Part shown: positions 14,708 to 25,183 of the stretch, piece after piece
Numbering within the stretch: position 1 is the first letter of the stretch
Layout of the letters: each line of letters starts with the position of its first letter
Source: an uncultured Caulobacterales bacterium
GTDB lineage: Bacteria > Pseudomonadota > Alphaproteobacteria > Caulobacterales > Caulobacteraceae
Reading direction: 5' to 3'
NCBI GenBank assembly: GCA_903900155.1
Contig: CAIUMD010000054.1
Coordinates: 1-46,017 of the forward strand
DNA: 46,017 nucleotides
Program-made: the position numbers and the translations under genes
The notes under the pieces: model-generated
What the model was told of the DNA's origin: nothing
The model's database searches: none
The model's input: the letters and a program-made list of their open reading frames with translations, nothing else

Positions 14708-15205
14708 TTGTCCGAACAACTCGACGCCGTGGATGCCAAGATCCTCGATCTGATCCAACACGACGCCGGACTGTCCGTCGCGGAGATCGCCGAACGAGTC
14801 GGTTTGTCGTCCAGCCCGTGCTGGCGCCGCATCAAAAGGCTGGAAGACGCCGGCGTCATCCAGCGCCGCGTGACCATCCTGGACCGCGAGAAGCTGGGCC
14901 TGGGCTTCGAGGTCTATTGCACCGTGAAGCTGTCCCTTCCGACCAAGGAAAATCTGGACACGTTCGAACAGGCGGTCGGCAAGTGGGCCGAGGTCGTGCA
15001 GTGCGCCACCGTGACCGGCGCTGCCGATTACGAGATGCGCATCGTCACCCGCGACATGCGCGCCTTCGACGAGTTCCTGCGCGACAAGCTGCTGTCGCTG
15101 GGCCTGGTGAGCAACATCGAGAGCCGCATCGTGATCCGCGGCGTCAAGAACTCGACGGCCGTGCCGCTGGGCCTGATCAGCCCGTATGTGAGCCCGCTGG
15201 GCTAA
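14708..15205 (+). CDS. Lrp/AsnC family transcriptional regulator, divergent from indolepyruvate oxidoreductase
   Basis: A 165-residue Lrp/AsnC protein. The winged helix-turn-helix occupies about residues 5-65 (VDAKILDLIQHDAGLSVAEI and LSSSPCWRRIKRLEDAGVI). The RAM ligand-binding domain covers about 70-150 (VTGAADYEMRIVTRDMRAFD). The start is a TTG, chosen because GGGGGGAGGAA sits just before it and no ATG fits the fold. It is transcribed away from the indolepyruvate oxidoreductase gene 142 bases off, and is its likely regulator, perhaps sensing tryptophan, phenylalanine or a branched-chain amino acid. A repeat pair that could act as terminator follows at 15219-15306. Confidence 0.92.
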   Translation: MSEQLDAVDAKILDLIQHDAGLSVAEIAERVGLSSSPCWRRIKRLEDAGVIQRRVTILDREKLGLGFEVYCTVKLSLPTKENLDTFEQAVGKWAEVVQCATVTGAADYEMRIVTRDMRAFDEFLRDKLLSLGLVSNIESRIVIRGVKNSTAVPLGLISPYVSPLG

Positions 15206-15218
15206 GCCCTGAGCGAAA

Positions 15219-15306
15219 TCCTCGTCCTTCGACAAGCTCAGGATGAGGATTTCGACTGAACGGCCGTAAAAGAAGCCCTCATCCTGAGCTTGTCGAAGAA
15301 CGAAGG
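15219..15306. repeat. Inverted pair of dispersed repeats, locus 1
   Basis: Two arms about 30 bases long (15219-15249 and 15276-15306) are nearly exact reverse complements and contain CATCCTGAGCTTGTCGAAG. The same paired element occurs at 22488-22580 and 43901-43983. It would form a long hairpin just after the Lrp gene and may end its transcript. Confidence 0.8.
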
Positions 15307-15329
15307 CGCCGCACAGGACTTTCAAATCG

Positions 15330-15600
15330 ATGGCAAACACGGCTTCGGCCGCGTCGACGTGACGCGTGCCGGCCGCCAGCCTGATCGGCGCGGCGGTCGA
15401 GTTCTACGACTTCTATATCTATGCGACCGCCGCCTCGCTGTCGGGCCGCTGCTCTTTCTGGCCTCCTCGCCGTCCATGCAGCTCCTGGCCTCGTACGCCA
15501 GCCTCAGCATCGCCTTCATCGCCCGGCCGCTGGGCTCGATCGTGTTCGGCCACTTCGGCGACCGCATCGGCCGCAAGTCGACCCTGGTCGTCAAAGTAGG
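15330..15600 (+). pseudogene. MFS transporter remnant (metabolite/H+ symporter type)
   Basis: The N-terminal fifth of a major-facilitator transporter, broken at several points. From ATG 15330 it reads MANTASAAST, then a TGA. The same frame continues with AASLIGAAVEFYDFYIYATA, the typical first helix of the metabolite/H+ symporter group. After a frameshift the next frame reads SSPSMQLLASYASLSIAFIA then RPLGSIVFGHFGDRIGRKST, the hallmark loop between helices 2 and 3. The gene then ends abruptly near 15600; the remaining ten helices are absent. It is non-functional. The join to unrelated sequence marks a deletion that brought the pirin gene close. Confidence 0.85.
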
Positions 15601-15694
15601 GTTCAGAAACGCGAACCCAGCATTGCCGGCTTTGCACAAGACGACGCGGGTCGGTCCCGGCTAAGTTCGGCTTATCTCTTCCCGGAGCCGCCCC

Positions 15695-16588
15695 ATGATC
15701 GACCTCGTCATCGAAGCCCGCCGCCACGACATCGGAAACTTCGAGGTCGGCCGCGTGCTGCCCTTCCACGCCCGGCGGATGGTCGGCCCGTTCACCTTCC
15801 TGGACCACATGGGACCGGCCGAGTTCGCGCCGGGCTTCCCCAAGAGCGCCGACGTCCGCCCGCACCCGCATATCGGCCTCTCCACCCTGTCGTACCTGTT
15901 CCAGGGCGAGATCACCCACCGCGACAGCGTCGGCTCGCTGGCCGTGATCAAGCCGGGCGAGGTCAACTGGATGACGGCCGGCAGCGGCATCACCCACTCC
16001 GAGCGCTTCGAGACCCTGCGTCGCCAGGGCGGCCGGATGGACGGCATGCAGGCCTGGATCGCCCTGCCCCACGAGCATGAGGAAACCGCCCCCAGCTTCA
16101 GCCACCACGAAGGTTCGGCCGAGTTGCCGTCCTACGAGAGCGGCGGGCTGAAGGCGCGGCTGATCGCCGGCGAGGCGTTCGGGGCCAAGGCCAGCGTGCC
16201 GGTGTTCTCGCCGCTGTTCTATGTCCACTGGGAGCTGGAGCCGGGCGCGACCGCAGCCCTGCCTGCCGAATATTCCGAGCGCGCCGCCTATGTCGCCGAT
16301 GGCCGGGTCGAGGTCGACGGCCGTGAGCTGTCGGCGCTGCAGATGGCCGTCTTCGCGCCGGGCGAGACCGTGGTGTTCAAGGCTCTGGAGCGCTCGACCG
16401 TGATGCTGCTGGGCGGCGAACCGATCGGCCCGCGCTTCATGGAGTGGAACTTCGTGTCCTCATCCAAGGACCGCATCGAGCAGGCCAAGGCCGACTGGAA
16501 GGCCGGCCGCGTGAAGCTGCCCGACCTGGACCACGACGAGTTCATCCCCCTGCCGGAAGCCCCGCTGAAAGCGCCGCAGCCGATGTAG
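15695..16588 (+). CDS. Pirin family protein
   Basis: A 297-residue bicupin. The N-terminal cupin has the full iron site: His57 and His59 in RPHPHIGLSTLSYL, His101 and Glu103 in GSGITHSERFE. The FTFLDHMGP signature lies at about 33-41 and the C-terminal cupin covers about 165-250. Bacterial pirins act as quercetin dioxygenases or as modulators of metabolic enzymes; this one could be either. It is cytosolic, with no signal peptide. It is convergent with the phytanoyl-CoA dioxygenase-like gene. The 173 bases between the two hold no gene that I can support. Confidence 0.93.
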   Translation: MIDLVIEARRHDIGNFEVGRVLPFHARRMVGPFTFLDHMGPAEFAPGFPKSADVRPHPHIGLSTLSYLFQGEITHRDSVGSLAVIKPGEVNWMTAGSGITHSERFETLRRQGGRMDGMQAWIALPHEHEETAPSFSHHEGSAELPSYESGGLKARLIAGEAFGAKASVPVFSPLFYVHWELEPGATAALPAEYSERAAYVADGRVEVDGRELSALQMAVFAPGETVVFKALERSTVMLLGGEPIGPRFMEWNFVSSSKDRIEQAKADWKAGRVKLPDLDHDEFIPLPEAPLKAPQPM

Positions 16589-16761
16589 CAAGCGCGGCAG
16601 CGGAAAATGAGAGCCGGTTTCGGCGACCGCCGCGCGCAAACAAACAAGCGCAACCGAACCTCCGCATTAGGATTATCTCCCCTACCCGGCGCCAAGGCCG
16701 GACTTGGGACCGGAGCCTATCCGGGATGGCGCCAGAGAGATCGTGCTCGAAGCGCTTGCCG

Positions 16762-17847
16762 CTACTTGTAGCGCCGCTGCTCCCTGGCCCCGTGGCGGAC
16801 GTAATGCTTGCGCGGGTCGGCGCCCGAGGCCGCGACGTCGGGGTTCAGATCCAGATAGCGCTGCGGATCGAAGTCCTTCGGCGCCTTGCCGGGGAACAGG
16901 TTCGCCCAGCGGTCCGCCGTCACCGGCGCCGGGACAGCCGCGCCGCGCTTGGGGACTTCGGCGATCGGCCGGTCGACATAGGTGTTCGGGGCCAGCTTGC
17001 CGGTGGTCACGTCGACGATGTCGCGCAGGTCCAGATTGCCGGCCAGCGGGTCCGAAAAGGCCGGGGTGTAGTAGGCGCAGTCGTCGAAATAGTAGTGGGT
17101 GACCTGCGACCAGCGGGTGCGGGCAGGGTCGTTCTGGCGGCTGCCGCCGTGCAGCAGGTTGGCCGCCCAGATCAGGGCCTGGCCCTTCTTGGGGCGGAAG
17201 TATTCGGGCTTGGTCCCGGTGGCATCGATCAACGCCCGCCAGGCTTGCTCGAACGGCGGCTGGGCGAACTCGGCAGTTTCGGTCCCGGCCACCTTGCCGA
17301 TCGCGTCGTTGTAGAGAATCGGCCACTTGTGCGAGCCCGGATAATAGACCAGCGGGCCGGCGTCCTCGTGGATGTCCTCCAGGGCCAGCCACACGCCGCA
17401 CATGAAACGCTCCGGCACGCTGGAGAAGTGGATCGAGTCCGAGTGGACGTGCTGCTGCGTGCCGACCGGAAAATTCAGGGTCTGGAACGGAAAGGCGCGG
17501 CGGCCATAGAGTTTGGACAGCAAATCCAGCACCGCCTCATTGGCGGCGATGGCGCGGACGTCCTCGTGCGTGCGCCAGGCGTCCTGCACCCGCAGGCCGT
17601 CATTGGCCGCCCAACCCTCGGCCCGCCAGCGGTCGAAGTCGTACTGCGGGGTGAGATCCGCCTTGATCCGTTCGATGCGCGCGGCGAGGTCTTCGTCCGG
17701 AAAGTCGAAGACCGCAAAGCCCTTCTCGTGCAGCTGGATGGCGACGTCGCGCTGGCTGTTGGACAGGCCCATCTGGTCCAGCGAGGCCGAAAACAGCATC
17801 GACTCCACTAGCGGAACGCCAGGCAGAAGCTTCTGGGAGAGGGTCAT
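16762..17847 (-). CDS. Phytanoyl-CoA dioxygenase family protein with C-terminal NPDV motif
   Basis: A 361-residue non-haem Fe(II)/2-oxoglutarate oxygenase. The metal triad is His135 and Asp137 (QQHVHSDSIHF) and His233 (LLHGGSRQND), with Arg243 or Arg245 placed to bind 2-oxoglutarate. The jelly-roll core runs from about residue 35 to 265, including the DIHEDAGPLVYYPGSHKW turn. After a proline-rich linker, residues 325-357 carry FDPQRYLDLNPDV and HYVRHGAREQR, a motif otherwise seen in glycosyltransferases and surface-polysaccharide proteins. The ATG at 17847 fits the family; a longer in-frame start at 17958 would overlap the divergent deaminase promoter. The substrate is unknown; a glycan- or lipid-linked hydroxylation is possible. 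Confidence 0.88.
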   Translation of the reverse strand: MTLSQKLLPGVPLVESMLFSASLDQMGLSNSQRDVAIQLHEKGFAVFDFPDEDLAARIERIKADLTPQYDFDRWRAEGWAANDGLRVQDAWRTHEDVRAIAANEAVLDLLSKLYGRRAFPFQTLNFPVGTQQHVHSDSIHFSSVPERFMCGVWLALEDIHEDAGPLVYYPGSHKWPILYNDAIGKVAGTETAEFAQPPFEQAWRALIDATGTKPEYFRPKKGQALIWAANLLHGGSRQNDPARTRWSQVTHYYFDDCAYYTPAFSDPLAGNLDLRDIVDVTTGKLAPNTYVDRPIAEVPKRGAAVPAPVTADRWANLFPGKAPKDFDPQRYLDLNPDVAASGADPRKHYVRHGAREQRRYK

Positions 17848-17966
17848 GGGCGGGGTCCCCGAGCACGCTGGAGCTGCTGCGGGATTAACCGGCGCCAGGA
17901 CGCATGACCAGTGCTTTCGGCCGATGCCCGGTTGATCAACGGCCACGCCCGCGCGCATAAAACCGC

Positions 17967-18986
17967 ATGACCGACACCAGCTTCACCGATTTCGTCCGCG
18001 GCTTGCCCAAGGCCGAGCTGCACATGCACATCGAGGGCAGCCTCGAGCCTGAACTGATGTTCGAGCTGGCCCAGCGCAACGGGATCACCCTGCCCTTCGC
18101 CTCGGTCGACGAGATTCGCGCGGCCTACGCCTTCTCGAACCTGCAGGACTTCCTGGACATCTACTACCAGGGCGCGGGCGTGCTGATCACCGAGGCCGAC
18201 TTCAAGGACCTGGCCCTGGCCTATTTCAAGCGCCTGGCGGCCGATGGCGGCACGCACGCCGAGATCTTCTTCGACCCCCAGACCCACACCGCTCGCGGGA
18301 TCGCCTTCGACGTGGTCATGAAGGGCCTGCTGGCCGGCATGAAGGAAGCCGAAGAGACCCTGGGCGTCACCTCCAAGCTGATCCTCTGCTTCCTGCGCCA
18401 CCTGTCGGAAGAGAGCGCCTTCGAAACCCTGGCGCAGGCCAAGCCCTGGCTGTCGGACCTGGCCGGCGTCGGCCTGGACAGCTCCGAGGTCGGCCACCCA
18501 CCGGCCAAATTCGCCCGCGTCATGCAGGCCTCGAGGGACCTCGGCCTCAAGGTCGTGGCCCACGCCGGCGAGGAAGGCCCGCCCGCCTATGTCTGGGAAG
18601 CCATCGACCTGGTGAAGGTCGACCGCATCGACCACGGCAACCGCGCGCTCGAGGACGAGGCCCTGACCGCGCGCCTGGTCAAGGACGGGACCACCCTGAC
18701 CGTGTGCCCGCTCTCGAACCTGAAACTGTGCGGCGTGCCCAGCCTGGACGTCCATCCGCTGAAGACGATGCTGAACCTGGGCCTGAAGGCGACGGTCAAT
18801 TCCGACGATCCGGCCTATTTCGGCGGCTACCTCTTGGAAAACTACCTGGCCACCGCCGGCGCGGTCGGCCTGACCCGCGAGGAGGTCGTCACCCTGGCCC
18901 GGAACAGCTTCACCGGCTCGTTCCTGACCGAGTCCGAGAAGGCTGATCGCGTCGCCCAGGTCGAGGCCTACGCGGCCGCGCACTAG
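17967..18986 (+). CDS. Adenine deaminase (adenosine deaminase-like fold)
   Basis: A 339-residue zinc amidohydrolase that should convert adenine to hypoxanthine in purine salvage. Metal and catalytic residues are intact: His19 and His21 (ELHMHIEGSL), His199 and Glu202 (VVAHAGEEG), His223 (IDHGNRALED), and Asp280 and Asp281 (NSDDPAYFGGY). The EIFFDPQTHTARG segment and DDPAYFGGY, instead of the NTDDP of true adenosine deaminases, place it in the adenine deaminase branch. The protein is cytosolic. It is divergent from the phytanoyl-CoA dioxygenase-like gene with about 120 bases between. Its stop overlaps a GTG that opens the CorA remnant by one base. Confidence 0.88.
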   Translation: MTDTSFTDFVRGLPKAELHMHIEGSLEPELMFELAQRNGITLPFASVDEIRAAYAFSNLQDFLDIYYQGAGVLITEADFKDLALAYFKRLAADGGTHAEIFFDPQTHTARGIAFDVVMKGLLAGMKEAEETLGVTSKLILCFLRHLSEESAFETLAQAKPWLSDLAGVGLDSSEVGHPPAKFARVMQASRDLGLKVVAHAGEEGPPAYVWEAIDLVKVDRIDHGNRALEDEALTARLVKDGTTLTVCPLSNLKLCGVPSLDVHPLKTMLNLGLKATVNSDDPAYFGGYLLENYLATAGAVGLTREEVVTLARNSFTGSFLTESEKADRVAQVEAYAAAH

Positions 18987-19288
18987 TGACTGTCGTCGCC
19001 GCCAAGACCGCCCACTTCGACAACGAGGTGCGGCCCTTTTTCCGCGACGTGCGCGACCCCATCCAGCGCACCGAGATCCTGGTCGACGGCCTGCGCGAAG
19101 TGCTGCTGGAGCAGCGGCGCCAGGCCGCCATCCTGGCCGTGCCGACGGCGGTGGCCGGCATCTACGGCATGAACTTCGAACACATGCCCGAGCTGAAGTG
19201 GGCCTGCGGCTACTACGGCGTGCTGGCCGGGATCGTGGTGATCTGCGGCCTGCTGTACCGACGGTTCGAGAAGACGGGCTGGCTTTAG
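18986..19288 (+). pseudogene. CorA magnesium transporter remnant
   Basis: A 100-codon open stretch equal to the last third of a CorA channel. It keeps HFDNEVRPFFRDVRDPIQRT, the first membrane helix with the diagnostic GMN motif (AVAGIYGMNFEHMPEL) and the second helix (YYGVLAGIVVICGLLYRRF). The cytosolic N-terminal domain of more than 200 residues is absent. About 20 residues before the first helix are also missing, where the family usually has a long helix. It could still be translated by coupling to the deaminase, but it cannot form a normal CorA pore. Confidence 0.8.
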
Positions 19289-19761
19289 CCGCCCGAGACC
19301 TCCAGCACTTCGCGGTGCCGGGCGGCGTCGATGCCGTCGCGCTGTTCCTGGGCCAGGCGGCTCTTGTCGGTTTCCAGCAGGGTCAGGGTCGGGCGTTCGT
19401 CCGGGGTCTGGAACTGGACCAGGACGCGGGTGCCCTGCGTCGTGCCGGGATAGGGCGCAAGACGGTTGGCCAGCTTGGCGGGATGCGGCGGCTCCTCGCG
19501 GCCGTCCTCTTCGTAGAGTTCCAGATAGCGTTCGAAGACCTCGGCCTCGACCTCGGCCCAGACGCCCCAGCCGAAATAATCATCCTGATCCTTCAGGGGC
19601 ACCGGCAGGATGCAGCGGATGAAGAACCGATCGCCCCACTGGCACAGGTCGTCATTGTAGCGGACCTGCTCGTCCTGGTCGGCGTCAGGCAGCGCGAACA
19701 CTTCGTCCGGCAGCGCGAAGCCCCAATCCAGGGACAGCGGTTCTTGGGTCTCGTCGGCCAT
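19285..19761 (-). CDS. DUF2199 domain protein
   Basis: A 158-residue cytosolic protein matching the DUF2199 family. The recognisable parts are DLCQWGDRFFIRCILPVPLK and YFGWGVWAEVEAEVFERYLELY (the GWGVWxxxxxxxFERYLEL core), followed by ANRLAPYPGT. No function is known for the family and no catalytic residues are obvious. The protein is acidic. Its stop overlaps the end of the convergent CorA remnant by four bases, a sign that the CorA deletion or the gene end is close-packed. It has no clear operon partner. Confidence 0.82.
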   Translation of the reverse strand: MADETQEPLSLDWGFALPDEVFALPDADQDEQVRYNDDLCQWGDRFFIRCILPVPLKDQDDYFGWGVWAEVEAEVFERYLELYEEDGREEPPHPAKLANRLAPYPGTTQGTRVLVQFQTPDERPTLTLLETDKSRLAQEQRDGIDAARHREVLEVSGG

Positions 19762-19817
19762 CGTTACCTTCGGCGTGGAAATGCGCGCCGATGATTAGGC
19801 CAAGTCGCAGGCCAGCT

Positions 19818-20813
19818 CTAGGCCACCGCGTCGCGCAGGGCGTCGCACAGGCGGTCCAGGCCTTCGATGTCGAGGCTGGGATCCAGGGTGATGACCACGG
19901 TCGAGGCCGCCAGGTGGTCGGCGGTCGGGGTGTCGTCGGCGGCGAGCGAGCGGTCGCGCACGGAGCAGCTGGCGGCGACGCCCGCCGCCTGGAGCTTCCA
20001 GGCCACGGCGCCGGCGTCGTCGGTGGGCAGGGAGAGCGCGCAGGTCTGCGAGATCCAGCTCATGCCCCAGCCGGGCTGGAAGCCGACGCCGCTGTCCAGC
20101 AGCAGGACGCGCAGTTGCTGAGCCGTGCCGCACAGGCGCTGACGCAGGCCCGGCCAGGCGGCCAGACCGTCGTCGCCGGCGAAGGGCGCGGCGTCGATGG
20201 CGTTGATGACGGTGGCGTCCTCGCAGGCGACGAACACGCCCTGGCCCGAAGGCAGGCCGACCAGCACCGGGACCGGGGCCTCGATGACCACGTCGAAGGC
20301 GCCGGCGGCGTCGACCAGGATCGGCAGGCCGGTCTCGGCGCGGAAGGCGGCCCAGGCGCGCATGTCGGGGGCGCGGCCGTGGGCGGCTGCGGGCACGATG
20401 GCCTCCAGCGGACCGGGCGCCTCGGGCAGGCGCTCGCGCAGGTGGGCGGTGTCGAACATGGCGCTGAACGGATCGACATCGACCAGCCAGGCCTTGAGGC
20501 CCGCCGCTTGGACGCCGGCCAGGGTCTCCGGATCGGCCAGGGCCGAAACGACGCAGACGCCGCCTTCCCGCACGCCCAGAGCCTTCAGCGCGGCGGCGGT
20601 GGTCTCGACCCGGTCGGCGAAAGAGCGCAGGGCGACGGGACGGGCGAAGCGGGCGGCCAGGCGTTGGTCCAGGTCCGAGCTATGGCCGGCGACACCCAGC
20701 GCGGCGGCGACCGCGTCGAAGTCGATTGGGGCGACGCCAGGCCCGCTTGGAGCGCGGACAAACGCCTTCTGCTGAAGGGCGTTGAGCTGAGCGGCGACGG
20801 GCTTCGGGAGCAT
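19818..20813 (-). CDS. DegT/DnrJ-like aminotransferase-fold protein without the PLP lysine
   Basis: A 331-residue protein. The region SALADPETLAGVQAAGLKAW, then DVDPFSAMFDTAHL, AIVPAAAHGRAPDMRAWAAF and ILVDAAGAFD follows the order of DegT/DnrJ/EryC1/StrS aminotransferases. In those enzymes the next motif is HATK with the cofactor lysine, followed by GEGG; here it reads VLVGLPSGQGVFVACED, with no lysine. It is therefore unlikely to be an active aminotransferase, and could be a pseudoenzyme. The ATG at 20813 is preferred; in-frame starts also exist at 20861 and 20873 (TTG). The assignment is by pattern only and moderately uncertain. A short gap separates it from the acyl-CoA synthetase gene upstream on the same strand. 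Confidence 0.6.
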   Translation of the reverse strand: MLPKPVAAQLNALQQKAFVRAPSGPGVAPIDFDAVAAALGVAGHSSDLDQRLAARFARPVALRSFADRVETTAAALKALGVREGGVCVVSALADPETLAGVQAAGLKAWLVDVDPFSAMFDTAHLRERLPEAPGPLEAIVPAAAHGRAPDMRAWAAFRAETGLPILVDAAGAFDVVIEAPVPVLVGLPSGQGVFVACEDATVINAIDAAPFAGDDGLAAWPGLRQRLCGTAQQLRVLLLDSGVGFQPGWGMSWISQTCALSLPTDDAGAVAWKLQAAGVAASCSVRDRSLAADDTPTADHLAASTVVITLDPSLDIEGLDRLCDALRDAVA

Positions 20814-20928
20814 TTCAGACGCAATCCACGACGAACCGGGCGACCGCAATGGCCGCACCATATGGTTAAGCAACCGTATTCATCGATTCCGCCCGGCCTA
20901 ATGTGGCGCGCGGTCGCGGCAAAAAAGT

Positions 20929-22467
20929 TCAGTGACTAGGCTGAATCTGCCATGAGTCTCGCAGTTCGCGCTTCAATACCTTGCCAATATGGCTTCTGGG
21001 CAGGCTGTCGACGATACGGACGTCCGCCAGCCGCTGGGTCTTGCCGACCTGGCCGTTCACGAAGGCCCGGATTTCTTCCGAATCCGTGGCGCCCCGGATC
21101 GCCACGAAAGCCACCGGCGTCTCGCCCCATTCGGCCGAGGGCACGCCGACCACCGCCGCCTCGACCACCGCCGGGTGCTGGACCAGCACCGCCTCCAGAT
21201 CGGACGGATAGATGTTGAAGCCGCCGCTGATGATCATGTCCTTCTTGCGATCCATCAGCGTGAGGAAGCCGTCCTCGTCGAAGCGGCCGACGTCACCCGT
21301 TCGAATGAAGGTCCAGCCCTCGGGCGAGGTCCAGATCGCCTCGGCGGTCTTGTCCGGCCGGCCGTGATAGCCGTTCATGGTCGCGGCCGAGCGGCCGACG
21401 ATCTCACCGACCACGCCGGGGCCGACCTGGACGCCGTCCTCGTCGATCAGGCGGATGTCGTGGCCCGGCGCGGGCTGGCCGACCGTGTGCAGTTTGTCGG
21501 GATGCTCGTGGGCGATGAGGATGCAGGTGCCGCCGCCCTCGGTCATGCCGAAATACTCGACCAGGCCGCCGGGCCAGCGCCGCAGCACCTCTCCCTTCAG
21601 TTCCGGCGCGAACGGGGCGCTGGTGCAGAACTTCAGGTGCGTGGACGAGAGGTCGTAGTCGCCGAAGTCCGACCGCTCCATCAGGCGGCGATACTGCACC
21701 GGCACCAGCATGGTGTGGGTCATGCGGTGCTTCTGGGCCAGCGCCAGATACTTGCCGGCGTCGAACTTCTTCATCAGCACCACGGTCCCGCCGCCGGCTA
21801 GCGTGGGGAAGAAGCAGACCAGCGTGGTGTTGGAATAGAGCGGGGTCGACAGCACGCTGACCGCCGTGGGGCCATAGCCGACGCCGTCGCCCCGGAAGAC
21901 ATGCTTCCAGCGCATGCCGTGCGACTGGACGATGCCTTTAGGCGTGCCGGTCGTGCCGCTGGAATAGATGATGTTGAAGGGGGCTTCAGGGGCGATGGTC
22001 ACCGGCTGCGGCTTGGCGTCCGGCGGGGCCAGCCAGGCGTCGAACGCTTCCGTGTCGAGGCGGATGTGGCGCACGGCGATCGGCGCGGGCTTCTGAGCCT
22101 CCTCCACGCCGGCGTCGAGGAAGAACAGCCGGGCCGCACAGTCGGCGACCATGCCGGCGATGGCCTCAGGCGTCGAGGACGGCGCGATCGGGGCGACGGC
22201 CACGCCCGCGCGCAGGCCGCCCAGGAACAGCGCCGCATAGGGGATCGACGAGAGGGCGCAGACGGCGACGGCCTCGCCGGGCTGGACGCCGTCACGCTGC
22301 AAGGCGGCGGCGACGCGGTCGACCAGGGCGTCGAACTGCGCGTAGGTCACCGCCTCGCCGGTCTCCATGATCACGGCCGGGTGGTTGGGGCCTTCCTGGG
22401 CGCGGACCCGCAGGATGTCGCCCATGGTCCCGTAGTCGGCGGCGAGCATGGCGGCGATGGTGGTCAT
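20929..22467 (-). CDS. AMP-dependent acyl-CoA synthetase
   Basis: A 512-residue adenylate-forming enzyme that activates a carboxylic acid to its CoA thioester. The motifs appear in order: P-loop YSSGTTGTPKG, the EYFGMTEGGG adenine site, RTGDVGRFDEDGF, DRKKDMIISGGFNIYP hinge and catalytic Lys496 in SHIGKVLKREL. The length fits medium-chain or aromatic acyl-CoA ligases; the acid cannot be read from sequence. It lies downstream of the FadB-type gene on the same strand, separated by a repeat pair, and probably feeds that enzyme with CoA esters. The start ATG at 22467 begins MTTIAAML. Confidence 0.93.
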   Translation of the reverse strand: MTTIAAMLAADYGTMGDILRVRAQEGPNHPAVIMETGEAVTYAQFDALVDRVAAALQRDGVQPGEAVAVCALSSIPYAALFLGGLRAGVAVAPIAPSSTPEAIAGMVADCAARLFFLDAGVEEAQKPAPIAVRHIRLDTEAFDAWLAPPDAKPQPVTIAPEAPFNIIYSSGTTGTPKGIVQSHGMRWKHVFRGDGVGYGPTAVSVLSTPLYSNTTLVCFFPTLAGGGTVVLMKKFDAGKYLALAQKHRMTHTMLVPVQYRRLMERSDFGDYDLSSTHLKFCTSAPFAPELKGEVLRRWPGGLVEYFGMTEGGGTCILIAHEHPDKLHTVGQPAPGHDIRLIDEDGVQVGPGVVGEIVGRSAATMNGYHGRPDKTAEAIWTSPEGWTFIRTGDVGRFDEDGFLTLMDRKKDMIISGGFNIYPSDLEAVLVQHPAVVEAAVVGVPSAEWGETPVAFVAIRGATDSEEIRAFVNGQVGKTQRLADVRIVDSLPRSHIGKVLKRELRDSWQIQPSH

Positions 22468-22487
22468 GGGCTTACTCGGTAGAACCG

Positions 22488-22580
22488 CCCTCGTCCTTCG
22501 ACAAGCTCAGGATGAGGGCTACTTCAAGCTCTGTGTCAGCAGTCAAAACCCTCATCCTGAGCCTGTCGAAGGACGAGGGT
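22488..22580. repeat. Inverted pair of dispersed repeats, locus 2
   Basis: Arms at 22488-22518 and 22549-22579 are almost perfect reverse complements and match the pairs at 15219-15306 and 43901-43983. The hairpin lies between the fadB-type gene and the acyl-CoA synthetase gene and may reduce read-through between them. Confidence 0.8.
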
Positions 22581-22593
22581 TTTGCGCAGCGGA

Positions 22594-24672
<2,079 letters not shown>

Positions 24673-25043
24673 GGCGTTTCGACCCTGCATTTCGTTTGAA
24701 CGATTGTTTGAAGCCAGCCTGCACGCCCACGCGAAGATGTCCAGACCTCCGTGGCGGCGCCTGTTTCGCAGGCAAGTCGTGTTGACGACTTCAAACGCAT
24801 ACTACAAATTCGAAATCAAAGTTTCAGCCGAGGTCATCCGTGGACGCGGATGCGACGCCCTGCACGGCCGGACGCCGCATTTGCCTGAATTCCAGAGAGA
24901 ATGATCCGCGCTGGGGGAGGGCGTTCGCGGGAAGTCATGGGCTTGGGACGCGACTTGCACGCGTTCTGACGTTTCGAAGTCGGTGGATTCCGCGAGCGCG
25001 GCGTATTGCTCGCAATGCGTCGGACTTTGGTAAAGCGCAACTC

Positions 25044-25077
25044 GGCGCGGGAGGGCATCCCGCGCCGTTTCTTTTCC
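25044..25077 (+). terminator. Rho-independent terminator with no obvious upstream protein gene
   Basis: GGCGCGGGA (25044-25052) pairs with TCCCGCGCC (25058-25066) around a GGGCA loop, and GTTTCTTTTCC follows. A nine-pair GC stem with a U-tract is a textbook intrinsic terminator on the plus strand. Confidence 0.75.
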
Positions 25078-25182
25078 TCCCCGCTGGGGGAGGTGGTCCG
25101 GAGGACCGGAGGGGGCAGCGCGGCCAACATCCAGCTAGCCCCCTCAGTCGCTCCGCGACAGCTCCCCCAGCGGGGGAGCAGA
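25077..25182. repeat. Inverted pair of GC-rich palindromic repeats; right arm is copy 2 of the 44-base repeat
   Basis: The left arm (about 25077-25117) begins CTCCCCGCTGGGGGAGG and ends GGAGGGGGC. The right arm at 25139-25182 is identical to positions 1-44. Read from the opposite strand, the right arm has the same beginning and end as the left arm, with a divergent middle. The pair follows the stop side of the beta-lactamase family gene. Confidence 0.75.
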
Positions 25183-25183
25183 T

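Larger units (their letters stand above)
24691..25183. other. 493-base gap with possible small RNA and repeats
   Basis: No protein gene is convincing here. The left part is the upstream region of the fadB-type gene. A strong plus-strand terminator lies at 25044-25077 with no plus-strand protein gene before it. A pair of GC-rich repeats follows at 25077-25182. The block 24850-25077 may encode a small RNA; GCGAGC and GCTCGC just before the terminator can form another hairpin. Confidence 0.4.
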
